Shown: positions 1-5,398 of the stretch, in pieces
Position numbering within the stretch: the stretch's first letter is position 1
Layout: every line of letters begins with the position of its first letter
Assembly: GCA_003693905.1 (NCBI GenBank)
Contig: RFLL01000178.1
Location: 1 to 8,731 of the forward strand
Reading direction: 5' to 3'
DNA: 8,731 bases
From: Alphaproteobacteria bacterium
GTDB taxonomy: Bacteria; Pseudomonadota; Alphaproteobacteria; Kiloniellales; J153
Program-made: the position numbers and the translations under genes
Notes under the pieces: generated by a model
Told to the model about the DNA's origin: nothing
The model's database searches: none
What the model saw: only the letters and a program-made list of their open reading frames with translations

Positions 1-209
1 GCCAGCGCCCGGCTGATGATCAGGATGGCGGCAACGGTGATGACCGCGGGGTGGCCGAATCCGGCGAACGCCCGATCCGCCGGCACCAGACCCAGGATCA
101 CCGAGACGATCAGGGCCAGAAACGCAACCACGTCATAGCGCCAGCGACCCCAGATCATCAGGATCGCCAGCGCCGCAAGGACGAGCAGCAGCAGAGCCTG
201 GTCGTTCAT
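1..209 (-). CDS. SLC13-family permease, N-terminal fragment (cut by window edge)
   Basis: This is the first 69 codons of a membrane protein that continues beyond base 1. It begins MNDQALLLLVLAALAILMIW, a hydrophobic helix. Next comes a short basic hinge (GRWRYDVVA), a second helix up to GLVPADRAFAGFGHPAV, and the start of a third (ITVAAILIISRAL). The RYDVVA hinge and the FAGFGHPAVITVAA segment are typical of SLC13/CitT-ArsB-like permeases that often carry central TrkA-C (RCK_C) domains. That family transports dicarboxylates, sulfate or similar anions. An AGAGGGA ribosome-binding site lies 5 nt before the ATG. The gene lies 81 bp downstream of the acyl-CoA synthetase gene on the same strand, so co-transcription is likely. 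The substrate and the presence of TrkA-C domains cannot be judged from this fragment. Confidence 0.8.
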   Translation of the reverse strand, partial: MNDQALLLLVLAALAILMIWGRWRYDVVAFLALIVSVILGLVPADRAFAGFGHPAVITVAAILIISRAL

Positions 210-240
210 CGCCGTCCCTCTCGCCGTCGCCGATCCCGTT

Positions 241-261
241 GGGCCGTCGTGGACGCGGCCC
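241..261 (-). other. Inverted repeat between synthetase and permease genes
   Basis: GGGCCG (241-246) and CGGCCC (256-261) form a perfect 6-bp stem with a 9-nt loop. It sits 30 nt past the stop codon of the acyl-CoA synthetase gene and 32 nt before the permease start. No T-run follows on the minus strand, so it is not a convincing intrinsic terminator. It could be an mRNA processing or stability hairpin, or chance in GC-rich DNA. Confidence 0.25.
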
Positions 262-290
262 GTGCGCTGTTCTCTGCGGTGCTCACCCGT

Positions 291-1847
291 TCACTCCGCA
301 TCCGCCGGATGCGCGGCCCACGTGCGCAGTTCGGTCTTCAGCACCTTGCCGTAGTTGTTCTTGGGCAACCGCTCGACGAAGCGGTAGTCGCGCGGGCGTT
401 TGAAACGGGCGATCCGGGTCAGGCACAACGCATCGAGGTCGGCGGCCGCAACCGTGTGCCCGGGACGGGTGACGACGAAGGCGACCACCGCCTCGCCCCA
501 TTGCGGATCGGGGCGGCCGACCACCGCGCATTCCAGCACCGCGGGATGGCTCGACAACGCTTCCTCGACCTCGCGCGGGTAGATGTTGGCGCCGCCGCTG
601 ATGATGACGTCCTTGGAGCGGTCCTTGAGGGTAAGATAGCCGTCGGCATCGAACGCCCCCATGTCGCCGGTATGCAGCCAGCCGCCGCGCAGCGTGCGTG
701 CACTGGCCTCGGCATCGTTCCAGTACCCGTGCATGACGGCATCGCCGCGCACCAGAATCTCGCCCAGTTCGTCCGGCGGGCGGGTGCGGTCGTGCGCATC
801 GGCGACGCGCACCTCGACCACGCTGTGCGCCCGGCCGACGGATCCGAGTCGCGCTTGGTAGCGGGGATGATCGCGCCGGGTATGGTCGGCGCGGCCGAGC
901 ACGGTGATGGTCATAGGGCTTTCGCCCTGGCCGTAGATCTGAACGAAGCGGTCGCCGAAGCACGCCATCGCCCGTTTCAGATCTTCCACGTACATCGGAC
1001 CGCCGCCATAGACGATCGTCTTCAGGTTGCCGGGGCCGGCCCCGGTTTCGACGGCGCGTTCGACCAGGCGCTTGACCATGGTCGGGGCCGCGAACATGCC
1101 CACCCCCTGATGGTGCTGGAACAGGGAAAGGATTTCGTCGGGGTCGAAATGTCCGCTCTCCGGGATCACCTGACGGGCGCCGGCGGCGACGTGGGGCAGG
1201 ATGTAAAGCCCCGAGCCGTGCGACATCGGGGCGGCGTGGAGGATGCAGTCGTCGGGGGCGATGGCATCGACGTCGGCGAAATAGCTGAGCGTCATCGCCC
1301 GCAGGTTGCGGTGCGACAGCATCGCTCCCTTGGGCCGCCCGGTGGTACCGCTGGTATAGAACAGCCATGCCAGATCGTCGTCGGCGCGTGGCACCACCGG
1401 GATCGCCGCGCCCGAGACCAGGTGATGGTATTCGTGCGACGGGGCGGTGGCGGTGCTGACCGGAACAATGGTTTCAAACCCGGCAAGACCGGCGGTGTGG
1501 GCGGCGATGGCATCGGCCAGGGCCGGCGTCGCAAAGCACAGGCGCGCGCCGCTGTGGTCCAGGATGTAGCGCACCTCCTGCGGGTGCAGCTTGGCGTTGA
1601 CCGGAACCGCGACGAGGCCGGCATGCCAGCAGGCGAACAGGACTTCGACGAAGGCCGGCGTGTTGGTCATGAGTAGCGCCACCCGCTCGCCGTCGTGCAG
1701 GTCGAAGCGCGTCCGCAGAGCGCCGGCCAGTGCCGCCACGCGTCCGGCCAGCGTGCCGTAGGTCGCATGCGTTCGGGGCCCCAGCGCGATGGCCGGGGCT
1801 TCGTGATCGGCGGCCGCGGCACGGTGTAGAAGCTGGGCAAGGTTCAT
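291..1847 (-). CDS. Acyl-CoA synthetase / class I adenylate-forming ligase (AMP-binding)
   Basis: This 518-aa enzyme should activate a carboxylic acid with ATP to an acyl-adenylate and transfer it to CoA in the cytoplasm. Visible motifs, in order, are the P-loop YTSGTTGRPKG (164-174), GGGPM (281-285), the adenine-binding A5 motif YGQGESP (305-311), TGD (393-395), the hinge KDRSKDVIISGG (408-419) and the C-terminal PKNNYGKVLK (495-504), where K501 is the expected catalytic lysine. All core residues are present and the length is normal, so it should be active. I chose the ATG at 1847 because GGGAG lies 8 nt upstream. An in-frame start at 1937 would add 30 residues (RRVRTWNSDHPGRACG...) that do not look like the family. 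The acid substrate (fatty, aromatic or short-chain) is not readable; it resembles FadD/medium-chain-type ligases generally. The gene is divergent from the TAXI receptor gene and probably co-transcribed with the permease downstream. Confidence 0.93.
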   Translation of the reverse strand: MNLAQLLHRAAAADHEAPAIALGPRTHATYGTLAGRVAALAGALRTRFDLHDGERVALLMTNTPAFVEVLFACWHAGLVAVPVNAKLHPQEVRYILDHSGARLCFATPALADAIAAHTAGLAGFETIVPVSTATAPSHEYHHLVSGAAIPVVPRADDDLAWLFYTSGTTGRPKGAMLSHRNLRAMTLSYFADVDAIAPDDCILHAAPMSHGSGLYILPHVAAGARQVIPESGHFDPDEILSLFQHHQGVGMFAAPTMVKRLVERAVETGAGPGNLKTIVYGGGPMYVEDLKRAMACFGDRFVQIYGQGESPMTITVLGRADHTRRDHPRYQARLGSVGRAHSVVEVRVADAHDRTRPPDELGEILVRGDAVMHGYWNDAEASARTLRGGWLHTGDMGAFDADGYLTLKDRSKDVIISGGANIYPREVEEALSSHPAVLECAVVGRPDPQWGEAVVAFVVTRPGHTVAAADLDALCLTRIARFKRPRDYRFVERLPKNNYGKVLKTELRTWAAHPADAE

Positions 1848-1868
1848 GGCACGGGCTCCCTTCGGGGG

Positions 1869-1888
1869 CCGGCCGCATGCACGGCCGG
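1869..1888 (-). promoter_or_regulatory. Hairpin in the 5' leader of the acyl-CoA synthetase gene
   Basis: CCGGCCG (1869-1875) and CGGCCGG (1882-1888) are a perfect 7-bp inverted repeat around the loop CATGCA. On the minus-strand transcript it lies just before the GGGAG ribosome-binding site, 21 nt upstream of the ATG. It could affect mRNA stability or ribosome access, or be a protein-binding dyad. It is seen directly; the function is inferred. Confidence 0.4.
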
Positions 1889-1965
1889 GGTGGTCACTGT
1901 TCCAAGTTCGCACGCGGCGGTCAATCTGCCGCAACACCTCTGGCGTGGCGCGGAAGGGCCTGCTA

Positions 1966-1985
1966 TATCAAGATGCTAATTGATA
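1966..1985. promoter_or_regulatory. 20-bp dyad in the divergent intergenic region (candidate operator)
   Basis: TATCAAGATGCTAATTGATA contains perfect 6-bp half-sites TATCAA and TTGATA separated by 8 bp. It is a conspicuously AT-rich island in GC-rich surroundings, between the divergent synthetase and TAXI genes and directly upstream of the ECF-like -35 candidate at 1988. The geometry fits a dimeric regulator, but no family can be named from it. Confidence 0.45.
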
Positions 1986-1987
1986 AC

Positions 1988-2013
1988 GGGAAAGCCCGCA
2001 CGTGGCCGTCGTT
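1988..2013 (+). promoter_or_regulatory. Candidate ECF-type promoter for the TAXI receptor gene
   Basis: GGGAA (1988-1992) and CGTT (2010-2013) are separated by 17 bp, giving GGAAA-N16-CGTT. This fits the general GGAA...CGT pattern of promoters read by ECF sigma factors. The same GGGAA-N17-CGT geometry occurs before the ECF sigma gene at 3296-3320. Transcription would start near 2020, about 30 nt before the GTG start. The motif is short, so chance occurrence is possible. Confidence 0.35.
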
Positions 2014-2028
2014 CCGGCACGGCACGTG
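1999..2028. repeat. Paired CACGTG palindromes
   Basis: CACGTG occurs at 1999-2004 and 2023-2028, both within the longer match GCACGTG (1998-2004 and 2022-2028). The centres are 24 bp apart, a little over two helical turns. The pair could be a double operator for the TAXI gene or a stem in its leader RNA. No regulator can be assigned. Confidence 0.35.
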
Positions 2029-2035
2029 CGCCAGC

Positions 2036-2041
2036 GAGGAG
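2036..2041 (+). promoter_or_regulatory. Ribosome-binding site fixing the GTG start of the TAXI gene
   Basis: GAGGAG lies 8 nt before GTG at 2050. The alternative in-frame ATG at 2002 has no comparable site and would place 16 extra residues before the signal peptide. Confidence 0.7.
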
Positions 2042-2049
2042 CAGACCCC

Positions 2050-3147
2050 GTGCATCGCCGTGGGTCGGACAGGCAATCGGCACAGGCAGGGCGTGTTTTC
2101 GGGCGCGCTGTGATCGCCGCTCTCGCCCGTTTCGTCATTGCCGTCTGCGTGGTGCTCGGGATCTCCGTTCCGGCGTCGGCTGAGGACATATTCTTCTTCC
2201 GCATCGGCACCGGCTCGACCGGGGGGACGTATTTCCCCGTCGGCGGGATCATCGCCAGCGCCATCAGCAAGCCGCCGGGCAGCCGCGAATGCGAAGCCGG
2301 TGGAAGCTGCGGCGTGCCTGGGCTGATTGCCGTCGCGCAATCGACCGAAGGCTCGGTCGCCAACATTCTGGGCATTGCCGACGGCACCCTGGAATCCGGG
2401 TTCAGCCAGGCGGATATCACCTATTGGGCCTACAAGGGCGAGGGTATCTTTAAGGATCGCGGTCCGATTACCGGCCTGCGCACCATCGCCAACCTGTTTC
2501 CCGAATCCGTGCATATCGTGGTACGGCGCAATGCGGGGATCCACAGCGTCGCCGACTTGCGCGGCAAGCGGGTATCGATCGACCGGGAAGGCTCGGGCAC
2601 GCGGGTCGATGCGCTGCTGATTCTCAAGGCCTACGGGCTCACTCTCAAGGACATCGAGGCGGTCTCGGTGGCTTCGGGGGATGCTGCCGACATGCTGCGC
2701 GAAGGCACGCTTGACGCCTTCATCATGGTCGTCGGCACACCGGGCAAGGCGGTGGCGGATCTGGCCGAAGATTCGTTGATCGATCTGGTTCCGGTCACCG
2801 GGCCGCCGGCCGAGCGGCTGATGCAGACATATCCCTTCTTTTCCAGGGACCGCATCCGGGCGGGGACGTATTTCAACGTGGCCGAGACCGAAACCGTGTC
2901 GGTCGGGGCCCAATGGCTGGTTTCGGCCCGGATGCCGGAGTCGCTGATCTACGGGATCACCCGCGCCCTGTGGCATCCGAATACGCGGCGCCTGCTCGAC
3001 AGCGGCCATCCCAAGGGCAAGCAGATCACCCTGGCGAGTGCCCTCGACGGGCTGGTGGTCCCGCTGCATCCGGGTGCGCGGCGCTATTATCTCGAAGCCG
3101 GCCTCGACATTCCCGACCTCCCCGATCCCCCCGGCGGGTCGAACTGA
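2050..3147 (+). CDS. TAXI-family TRAP transporter solute receptor (periplasmic)
   Basis: This 365-aa secreted binding protein belongs to the TAXI family of TRAP receptors, which capture small organic anions (glutamate or dicarboxylates in studied cases) for a fused TRAP permease. A signal peptide spans about residues 1-44, with a basic start, a hydrophobic stretch 21-40 and an ASA cleavage site before EDIFFF. The family hallmark RIGTGSTGGTYFPVGG is at 51-66. Other typical segments are GVPGLIAVAQSTEGSVANI (88-106), ESGFSQADITYWAY (115-128), VADLRGKRVSID (167-178) and PLHPGARRYYLEAGL near the end (338-352). Cysteines C81 and C87 may form a disulfide in the periplasm. The length is slightly above the usual ~320-340 aa. 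No TAXI-type permease is present in the window, so the partner must be encoded elsewhere. A strong ribosome-binding site supports the GTG start. Confidence 0.9.
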   Translation: MHRRGSDRQSAQAGRVFGRAVIAALARFVIAVCVVLGISVPASAEDIFFFRIGTGSTGGTYFPVGGIIASAISKPPGSRECEAGGSCGVPGLIAVAQSTEGSVANILGIADGTLESGFSQADITYWAYKGEGIFKDRGPITGLRTIANLFPESVHIVVRRNAGIHSVADLRGKRVSIDREGSGTRVDALLILKAYGLTLKDIEAVSVASGDAADMLREGTLDAFIMVVGTPGKAVADLAEDSLIDLVPVTGPPAERLMQTYPFFSRDRIRAGTYFNVAETETVSVGAQWLVSARMPESLIYGITRALWHPNTRRLLDSGHPKGKQITLASALDGLVVPLHPGARRYYLEAGLDIPDLPDPPGGSN

Positions 3148-3155
3148 GGCCTGAA

Positions 3156-3178
3156 AGCCGCTCCGCGGAACCGCGGCT
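3156..3178 (+). terminator. Hairpin after the TAXI gene (possible terminator)
   Basis: AGCCGC (3156-3161) and GCGGCT (3173-3178) form a 6-bp stem starting 9 nt after the stop codon. The 11-nt loop itself contains CCGCGG. Only a weak T-containing tract (GTCTTC) follows, so intrinsic termination is uncertain. Confidence 0.35.
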
Positions 3179-3237
3179 GTCTTCAACACAAGCCTCCTGG
3201 ACACAAGTCTCCGTCCGAAAGGCCTGGACAACGCTAG

Positions 3238-3249
3238 CTTGCCGGCAAG
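3238..3249. promoter_or_regulatory. 12-bp perfect palindrome upstream of the sigma gene
   Basis: CTTGCCGGCAAG reads the same on both strands and overlaps GCTAGC (3233-3238) by one base. It lies about 50 bp upstream of the ECF-like promoter candidate, a plausible place for a regulator to bind. No regulator is recognised. Confidence 0.3.
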
Positions 3250-3295
3250 GCGGGGCCGGCGCGGTCATTGCGCGCATCCAAAAAAAGCATGCCCG

Positions 3296-3322
3296 GGGAA
3301 TAATCCCCTCGTTGCGGCGTAT
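3296..3322 (+). promoter_or_regulatory. Candidate ECF-type (autoregulatory) promoter of the sigma operon
   Basis: GGGAATAA (3296-3303) and CGTAT (3318-3322) give GGAAT-N16-CGTA, the spacing expected for an ECF promoter. Transcription would begin about 3329, leaving a leader of roughly 57 nt. ECF sigma operons commonly activate themselves. GGGGA-ATAA-TCCCC (3295-3308) also forms a small dyad over the -35 element. Confidence 0.45.
3303..3316 (+). repeat. 14-bp direct repeat, upstream copy
   Basis: ATCCCCTCGTTGCG is repeated exactly at 3420-3433 inside the sigma gene. Both copies are in the same reading frame (I-P-S-L-R), and similar bases follow each (GCGTATG versus CCGATATG). The upstream copy falls in the spacer of the candidate ECF promoter. 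Confidence 0.6.
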
Positions 3323-3337
3323 GTCAGGATAAGGGGG

Positions 3338-3346
3338 AAGGAGGAG
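3338..3346 (+). promoter_or_regulatory. Strong Shine-Dalgarno-like sequence out of frame with the sigma gene
   Basis: AAGGAGGAG is the best ribosome-binding match in this stretch. The only start next to it is the ATG at 3347, which is in a different frame from the sigma gene and too close by usual spacing. The sigma GTG at 3387 has only GGGGGG 10 nt upstream. The sequence may feed a leader ORF that overlaps the sigma gene, or act as a ribosome standby site. Confidence 0.35.
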
Positions 3347-3386
3347 ATGCGCCGGGCGGCGGCGGAATCTGGGGGGTATTGGCATC

Positions 3387-3896
3387 GTGACGGACCTGAT
3401 GGCGCAGATGATCGAGCAGATCCCCTCGTTGCGCCGATATGCCCGCGCGCTGGTCGGAGATCGCAGCCGTGCCGACGACCTGGTGCAGGATTGCCTCGAA
3501 CGAGCCTGGAGCCGGGCCCACCTGTTCCGCCCCGGAGAAGACGTGCGGGTCTGGCTGTTCACGATCCTCCACAACCTGCACGTCAGTTCGATCCGTCGCC
3601 GCCGGCGTCAGCCGAGGCTTGTCCCGCTGGTTGACGGCGCGCCCGATCCGGCCATGCGCGAGGGTCAGGAAAGTGCGGCCGAAATGGCCGATCTCGCATG
3701 GGCGCTTGAGCAGCTGCCACCCGATCAGTGCTCGGCGGTACTTCTGGTCGGGCTCGAAGACATGACCTACCGTCAGGCCGCCGCGGTTCTCGGTATTCCC
3801 GTCGGAACGTTGATGTCGCGCCTGTACCGCGGACGGCAGCGCCTGCGCGCCCTGATCGAGGGCGAGGTTTCCGTGCATCTCAAGAGGGCGAAATGA
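3387..3896 (+). CDS. ECF-type RNA polymerase sigma factor
   Basis: This 169-aa sigma-70 family protein has only regions 2 and 4. Region 2 spans about residues 12-75, with SLRRYARALVGDRSRADDLVQ, the core-binding VWLFTILHNL (55-64) and a basic RRRRR tail. Region 4 spans about 101-155, and its helix-turn-helix is MTYRQAAAVLGIPVGTLMSRL (126-146). There is no extra C-terminal domain. It should redirect RNA polymerase to stress or envelope genes when released from its anti-sigma factor. The GTG start at 3387 follows GGGGGG by 10 nt; ATG at 3399 is an alternative that would remove four residues. The stop overlaps the anti-sigma ATG (ATGA), indicating translational coupling. The ECF subgroup cannot be assigned by eye. 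Confidence 0.93.
   Translation: MTDLMAQMIEQIPSLRRYARALVGDRSRADDLVQDCLERAWSRAHLFRPGEDVRVWLFTILHNLHVSSIRRRRRQPRLVPLVDGAPDPAMREGQESAAEMADLAWALEQLPPDQCSAVLLVGLEDMTYRQAAAVLGIPVGTLMSRLYRGRQRLRALIEGEVSVHLKRAK
3420..3433 (+). repeat. 14-bp direct repeat, copy inside the sigma gene
   Basis: This is the second exact copy of ATCCCCTCGTTGCG (first at 3303-3316). Here it encodes I-P-S-L-R near the N-terminus of the sigma factor (residues 12-16). Confidence 0.6.
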
Positions 3897-4675
3897 GCGA
3901 CGCGTGGCGCGACATCTCGGAAGACGACCTCAACCGTTTCGTCGACGGGCGCCTGGTCCCGGAACGCCGGGCCCGCGTTGCGGCGTATCTGGCTGCCCAC
4001 GCCGATCAGGCTCAGGAAGCCGCCGCGTTCGCCCGACTCAACGCCCGGCTGCGCAAAGCCTTTGATGCCGTCTCTGACGAACCGATCCCCCCGGCGCTGG
4101 TGCAGGCTGCGATCCGTGGCCGCACCTGCCCGCGGAGGCATTGGCGCCGTCTTGGCCGCGCGGCCGCCCTCGTGATCGCGGTAGCCGGGCTCGGGATCGC
4201 AGGCGGCTGGCAATTGCGCGAGGCGGTGAACGGCCCCGCCTCATGGAGCGAATTCGCGCGCGAGGCCGCGGCGGCGCACCGGGTGTTCGCGCCCGACCGC
4301 CAATTTCCGGTCGAGTTGCCGGCCACGCGCAAGGCACAACTTGTTGCCTGGCTCAGTGCCCGAATCGGGGCGCCGATCACCACGCCCAACCTCGAAAAGG
4401 TCGGATTTCGCTTGATCGGCGGACGGTTGGTGCCGACGCCCGATGGACCGGCCGCACAGTTGATGTACGAGAACGGCTCCGGCACACGCATCACCCTTTA
4501 TCTGCGCGCCGATCTGCGCAACAGCCGCGATATCAAGTTTCGCATCGCCCGCGAGAACGAGGTCAATGTCTGGTACTGGCTCGACGGTCCGCGCGGATAC
4601 GCCCTGTCGGGAGACATCGACCAGCAACAGCTTCTGCGGATTGCCGAGGTTCTCTACGACGAGGTCGGGTCATGA
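3893..4675 (+). CDS. Membrane-anchored anti-sigma factor
   Basis: This 260-aa protein is likely to bind and hold the adjacent ECF sigma factor at the inner membrane. The N-terminal cytoplasmic part has the typical anti-sigma opening ISEDDLNRFVDGRLVPERRARVAAYLAAH (8-36). A single transmembrane segment lies around 88-106 (GRAAALVIAVAGLGIAGGW), preceded by basic residues, so the C-terminal ~150 residues should be periplasmic. That part ends with a compact domain (LIGGRLVP, GTRITLYLR, VWYWLDGPRGYALSGD). There is no zinc-binding HxxxCxxC motif and only one cysteine (C79), so it is not a ZAS-type redox sensor. Length and layout match transmembrane anti-sigma factors of the RsiW-like COG. The start is fixed by the ATGA overlap with the sigma gene. 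The signal it senses is unknown. Confidence 0.88.
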   Translation: MSDAWRDISEDDLNRFVDGRLVPERRARVAAYLAAHADQAQEAAAFARLNARLRKAFDAVSDEPIPPALVQAAIRGRTCPRRHWRRLGRAAALVIAVAGLGIAGGWQLREAVNGPASWSEFAREAAAAHRVFAPDRQFPVELPATRKAQLVAWLSARIGAPITTPNLEKVGFRLIGGRLVPTPDGPAAQLMYENGSGTRITLYLRADLRNSRDIKFRIARENEVNVWYWLDGPRGYALSGDIDQQQLLRIAEVLYDEVGS

Positions 4676-4770
4676 GCCGGGGGCATGAGCACGGTTCCAC
4701 GGCAAGGCGCGCGCCGGAAAAGGACCGGCGGGCCGAAGTTCATGCATGCTGCAATCAGGGAGGAAATACG

Positions 4771-5205
4771 ATGCGCGTAATGCACATGGCTGCAATCATC
4801 CCGTTGTTCGGTCTTCTGCTCGCCGCCGCTCCGGTCCGCTCCGCGGACCTGAGCGAACAGACGCCAATCGTCGTCGACGTCGACCTGGGAAGCAAAGGCG
4901 GCGAGCTGGTCTTTCGCCCCAACACCCTGACCTTCGAAGCCGGCAAGCTCTACAAGCTGGTCCTTCACAACCCCAGCGGGTCGAAGCATTATTTTTCGGC
5001 TCTGCGCTTCGCGTCGTCCGTATGGACGCGCAAGGTCGAGGCCGGCGAAGCGGAGTTCAAGGGAGTCATCCGTGAAATCGAAGTCAAGCCGGGCGGCGAG
5101 GCGGAATGGTTCTTCGTGCCGGTCAAAGCGGGCACGTTCGAGCTGATGTGCACCGTTCCCGGTCACGCCGAAGCCGGCATGGTCGGCAAGATCGTCATTC
5201 GATGA
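4771..5205 (+). CDS. Secreted cupredoxin (type-1 copper protein)
   Basis: This 144-aa protein has a signal peptide (about 1-24; MRVMHMAAIIPLFGLLLAAA, then PVRSA) and one cupredoxin domain. The type-1 copper ligands are all visible: H73 in SKHYF, then C127, H132 and M137 in CTVPGHAEAGM. It should be a periplasmic electron-transfer or copper-binding protein of the plastocyanin/azurin type. GGGAGG lies 7 nt before the ATG at 4771. An in-frame ATG at 4672 overlaps the anti-sigma stop (ATGA) and also has GAGG 7 nt upstream. It would add 33 hydrophilic residues before the signal peptide, so I prefer 4771. The gene is 95 bp downstream of the anti-sigma gene and probably in the same operon, which suggests the sigma factor controls it. 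The redox partner is unknown. Confidence 0.9.
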   Translation: MRVMHMAAIIPLFGLLLAAAPVRSADLSEQTPIVVDVDLGSKGGELVFRPNTLTFEAGKLYKLVLHNPSGSKHYFSALRFASSVWTRKVEAGEAEFKGVIREIEVKPGGEAEWFFVPVKAGTFELMCTVPGHAEAGMVGKIVIR

Positions 5206-5224
5206 CGGTGCGTCATGCGCCGTG

Positions 5225-5262
5225 GTGCGCCGGTCCCGGGCGGGCCTCGCGGTCCGGCGCAC
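5225..5262 (+). terminator. GC-rich inverted repeat after the cupredoxin gene
   Basis: GTGCGCCGG (5225-5233) and CCGGCGCAC (5254-5262) are a perfect 9-bp stem with a 20-nt loop, 19 nt past the cupredoxin stop. No T-run follows directly; the first one is TTTTT at 5333-5337. It probably stops or protects the sigma-operon transcript, but it is not a classical intrinsic terminator. Confidence 0.4.
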
Positions 5263-5296
5263 ACCGCGCGCCGCCGTGAGCGATATCACCCGGCAT

Positions 5297-5314
5297 CACT
5301 GGCACTGTCACTGG
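5297..5314. repeat. Three tandem CACTG(G/T) hexamers upstream of dctP
   Basis: CACTGG-CACTGT-CACTGG runs without gaps about 120 bp before the dctP start. Reiterated hexamers in a promoter region can be regulator half-sites, or simple-sequence drift. Confidence 0.35.
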
Positions 5315-5333
5315 TGCTGAGAATCTCCCGCCT

Positions 5334-5351
5334 TTTTAGAGCCCCCTAAAA
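5334..5351. promoter_or_regulatory. TTTTAG-N6-CTAAAA dyad upstream of dctP
   Basis: TTTTAG (5334-5339) and CTAAAA (5346-5351) flank AGCCCC in an AT-rich patch of otherwise GC-rich DNA. It could be an operator or a short hairpin in the dctP leader. Its right half is part of the direct repeat at 5341-5358. Confidence 0.4.
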
Positions 5352-5358
5352 CAAGGGA
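5341..5358 (+). repeat. Direct repeat in the dctP leader, upstream copy
   Basis: GCCCCCTAAAACAAGGGA recurs at 5399-5420 as GCCCCC-AATA-TAAAACAAGGGA, with a 4-bp insertion. The 12-bp core TAAAACAAGGGA is identical and the cores start 62 bp apart. This upstream copy carries an SD-like AAGGGA with no start codon at a suitable distance. Confidence 0.6.
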
Positions 5359-5398
5359 CTCCAAGCTAGCATCGCTACTTCCACTATGGTTATATGGC

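Noticed and set aside
51..1676. 541-codon open frame on the plus strand
   Set aside because: It lies antisense to the acyl-CoA synthetase gene, whose motifs are complete; the frame is open only because of high GC and has no recognisable domain.
1963..3231. 422-codon open frame on the minus strand
   Set aside because: It is antisense to the TAXI receptor gene, with no domain or plausible start context; the plus-strand protein clearly matches a family.
4141..4770. Long upstream extension of the cupredoxin frame through the anti-sigma gene
   Set aside because: Most of it is an out-of-frame shadow of the anti-sigma gene; the signal peptide and GGGAGG site place the start at 4771.
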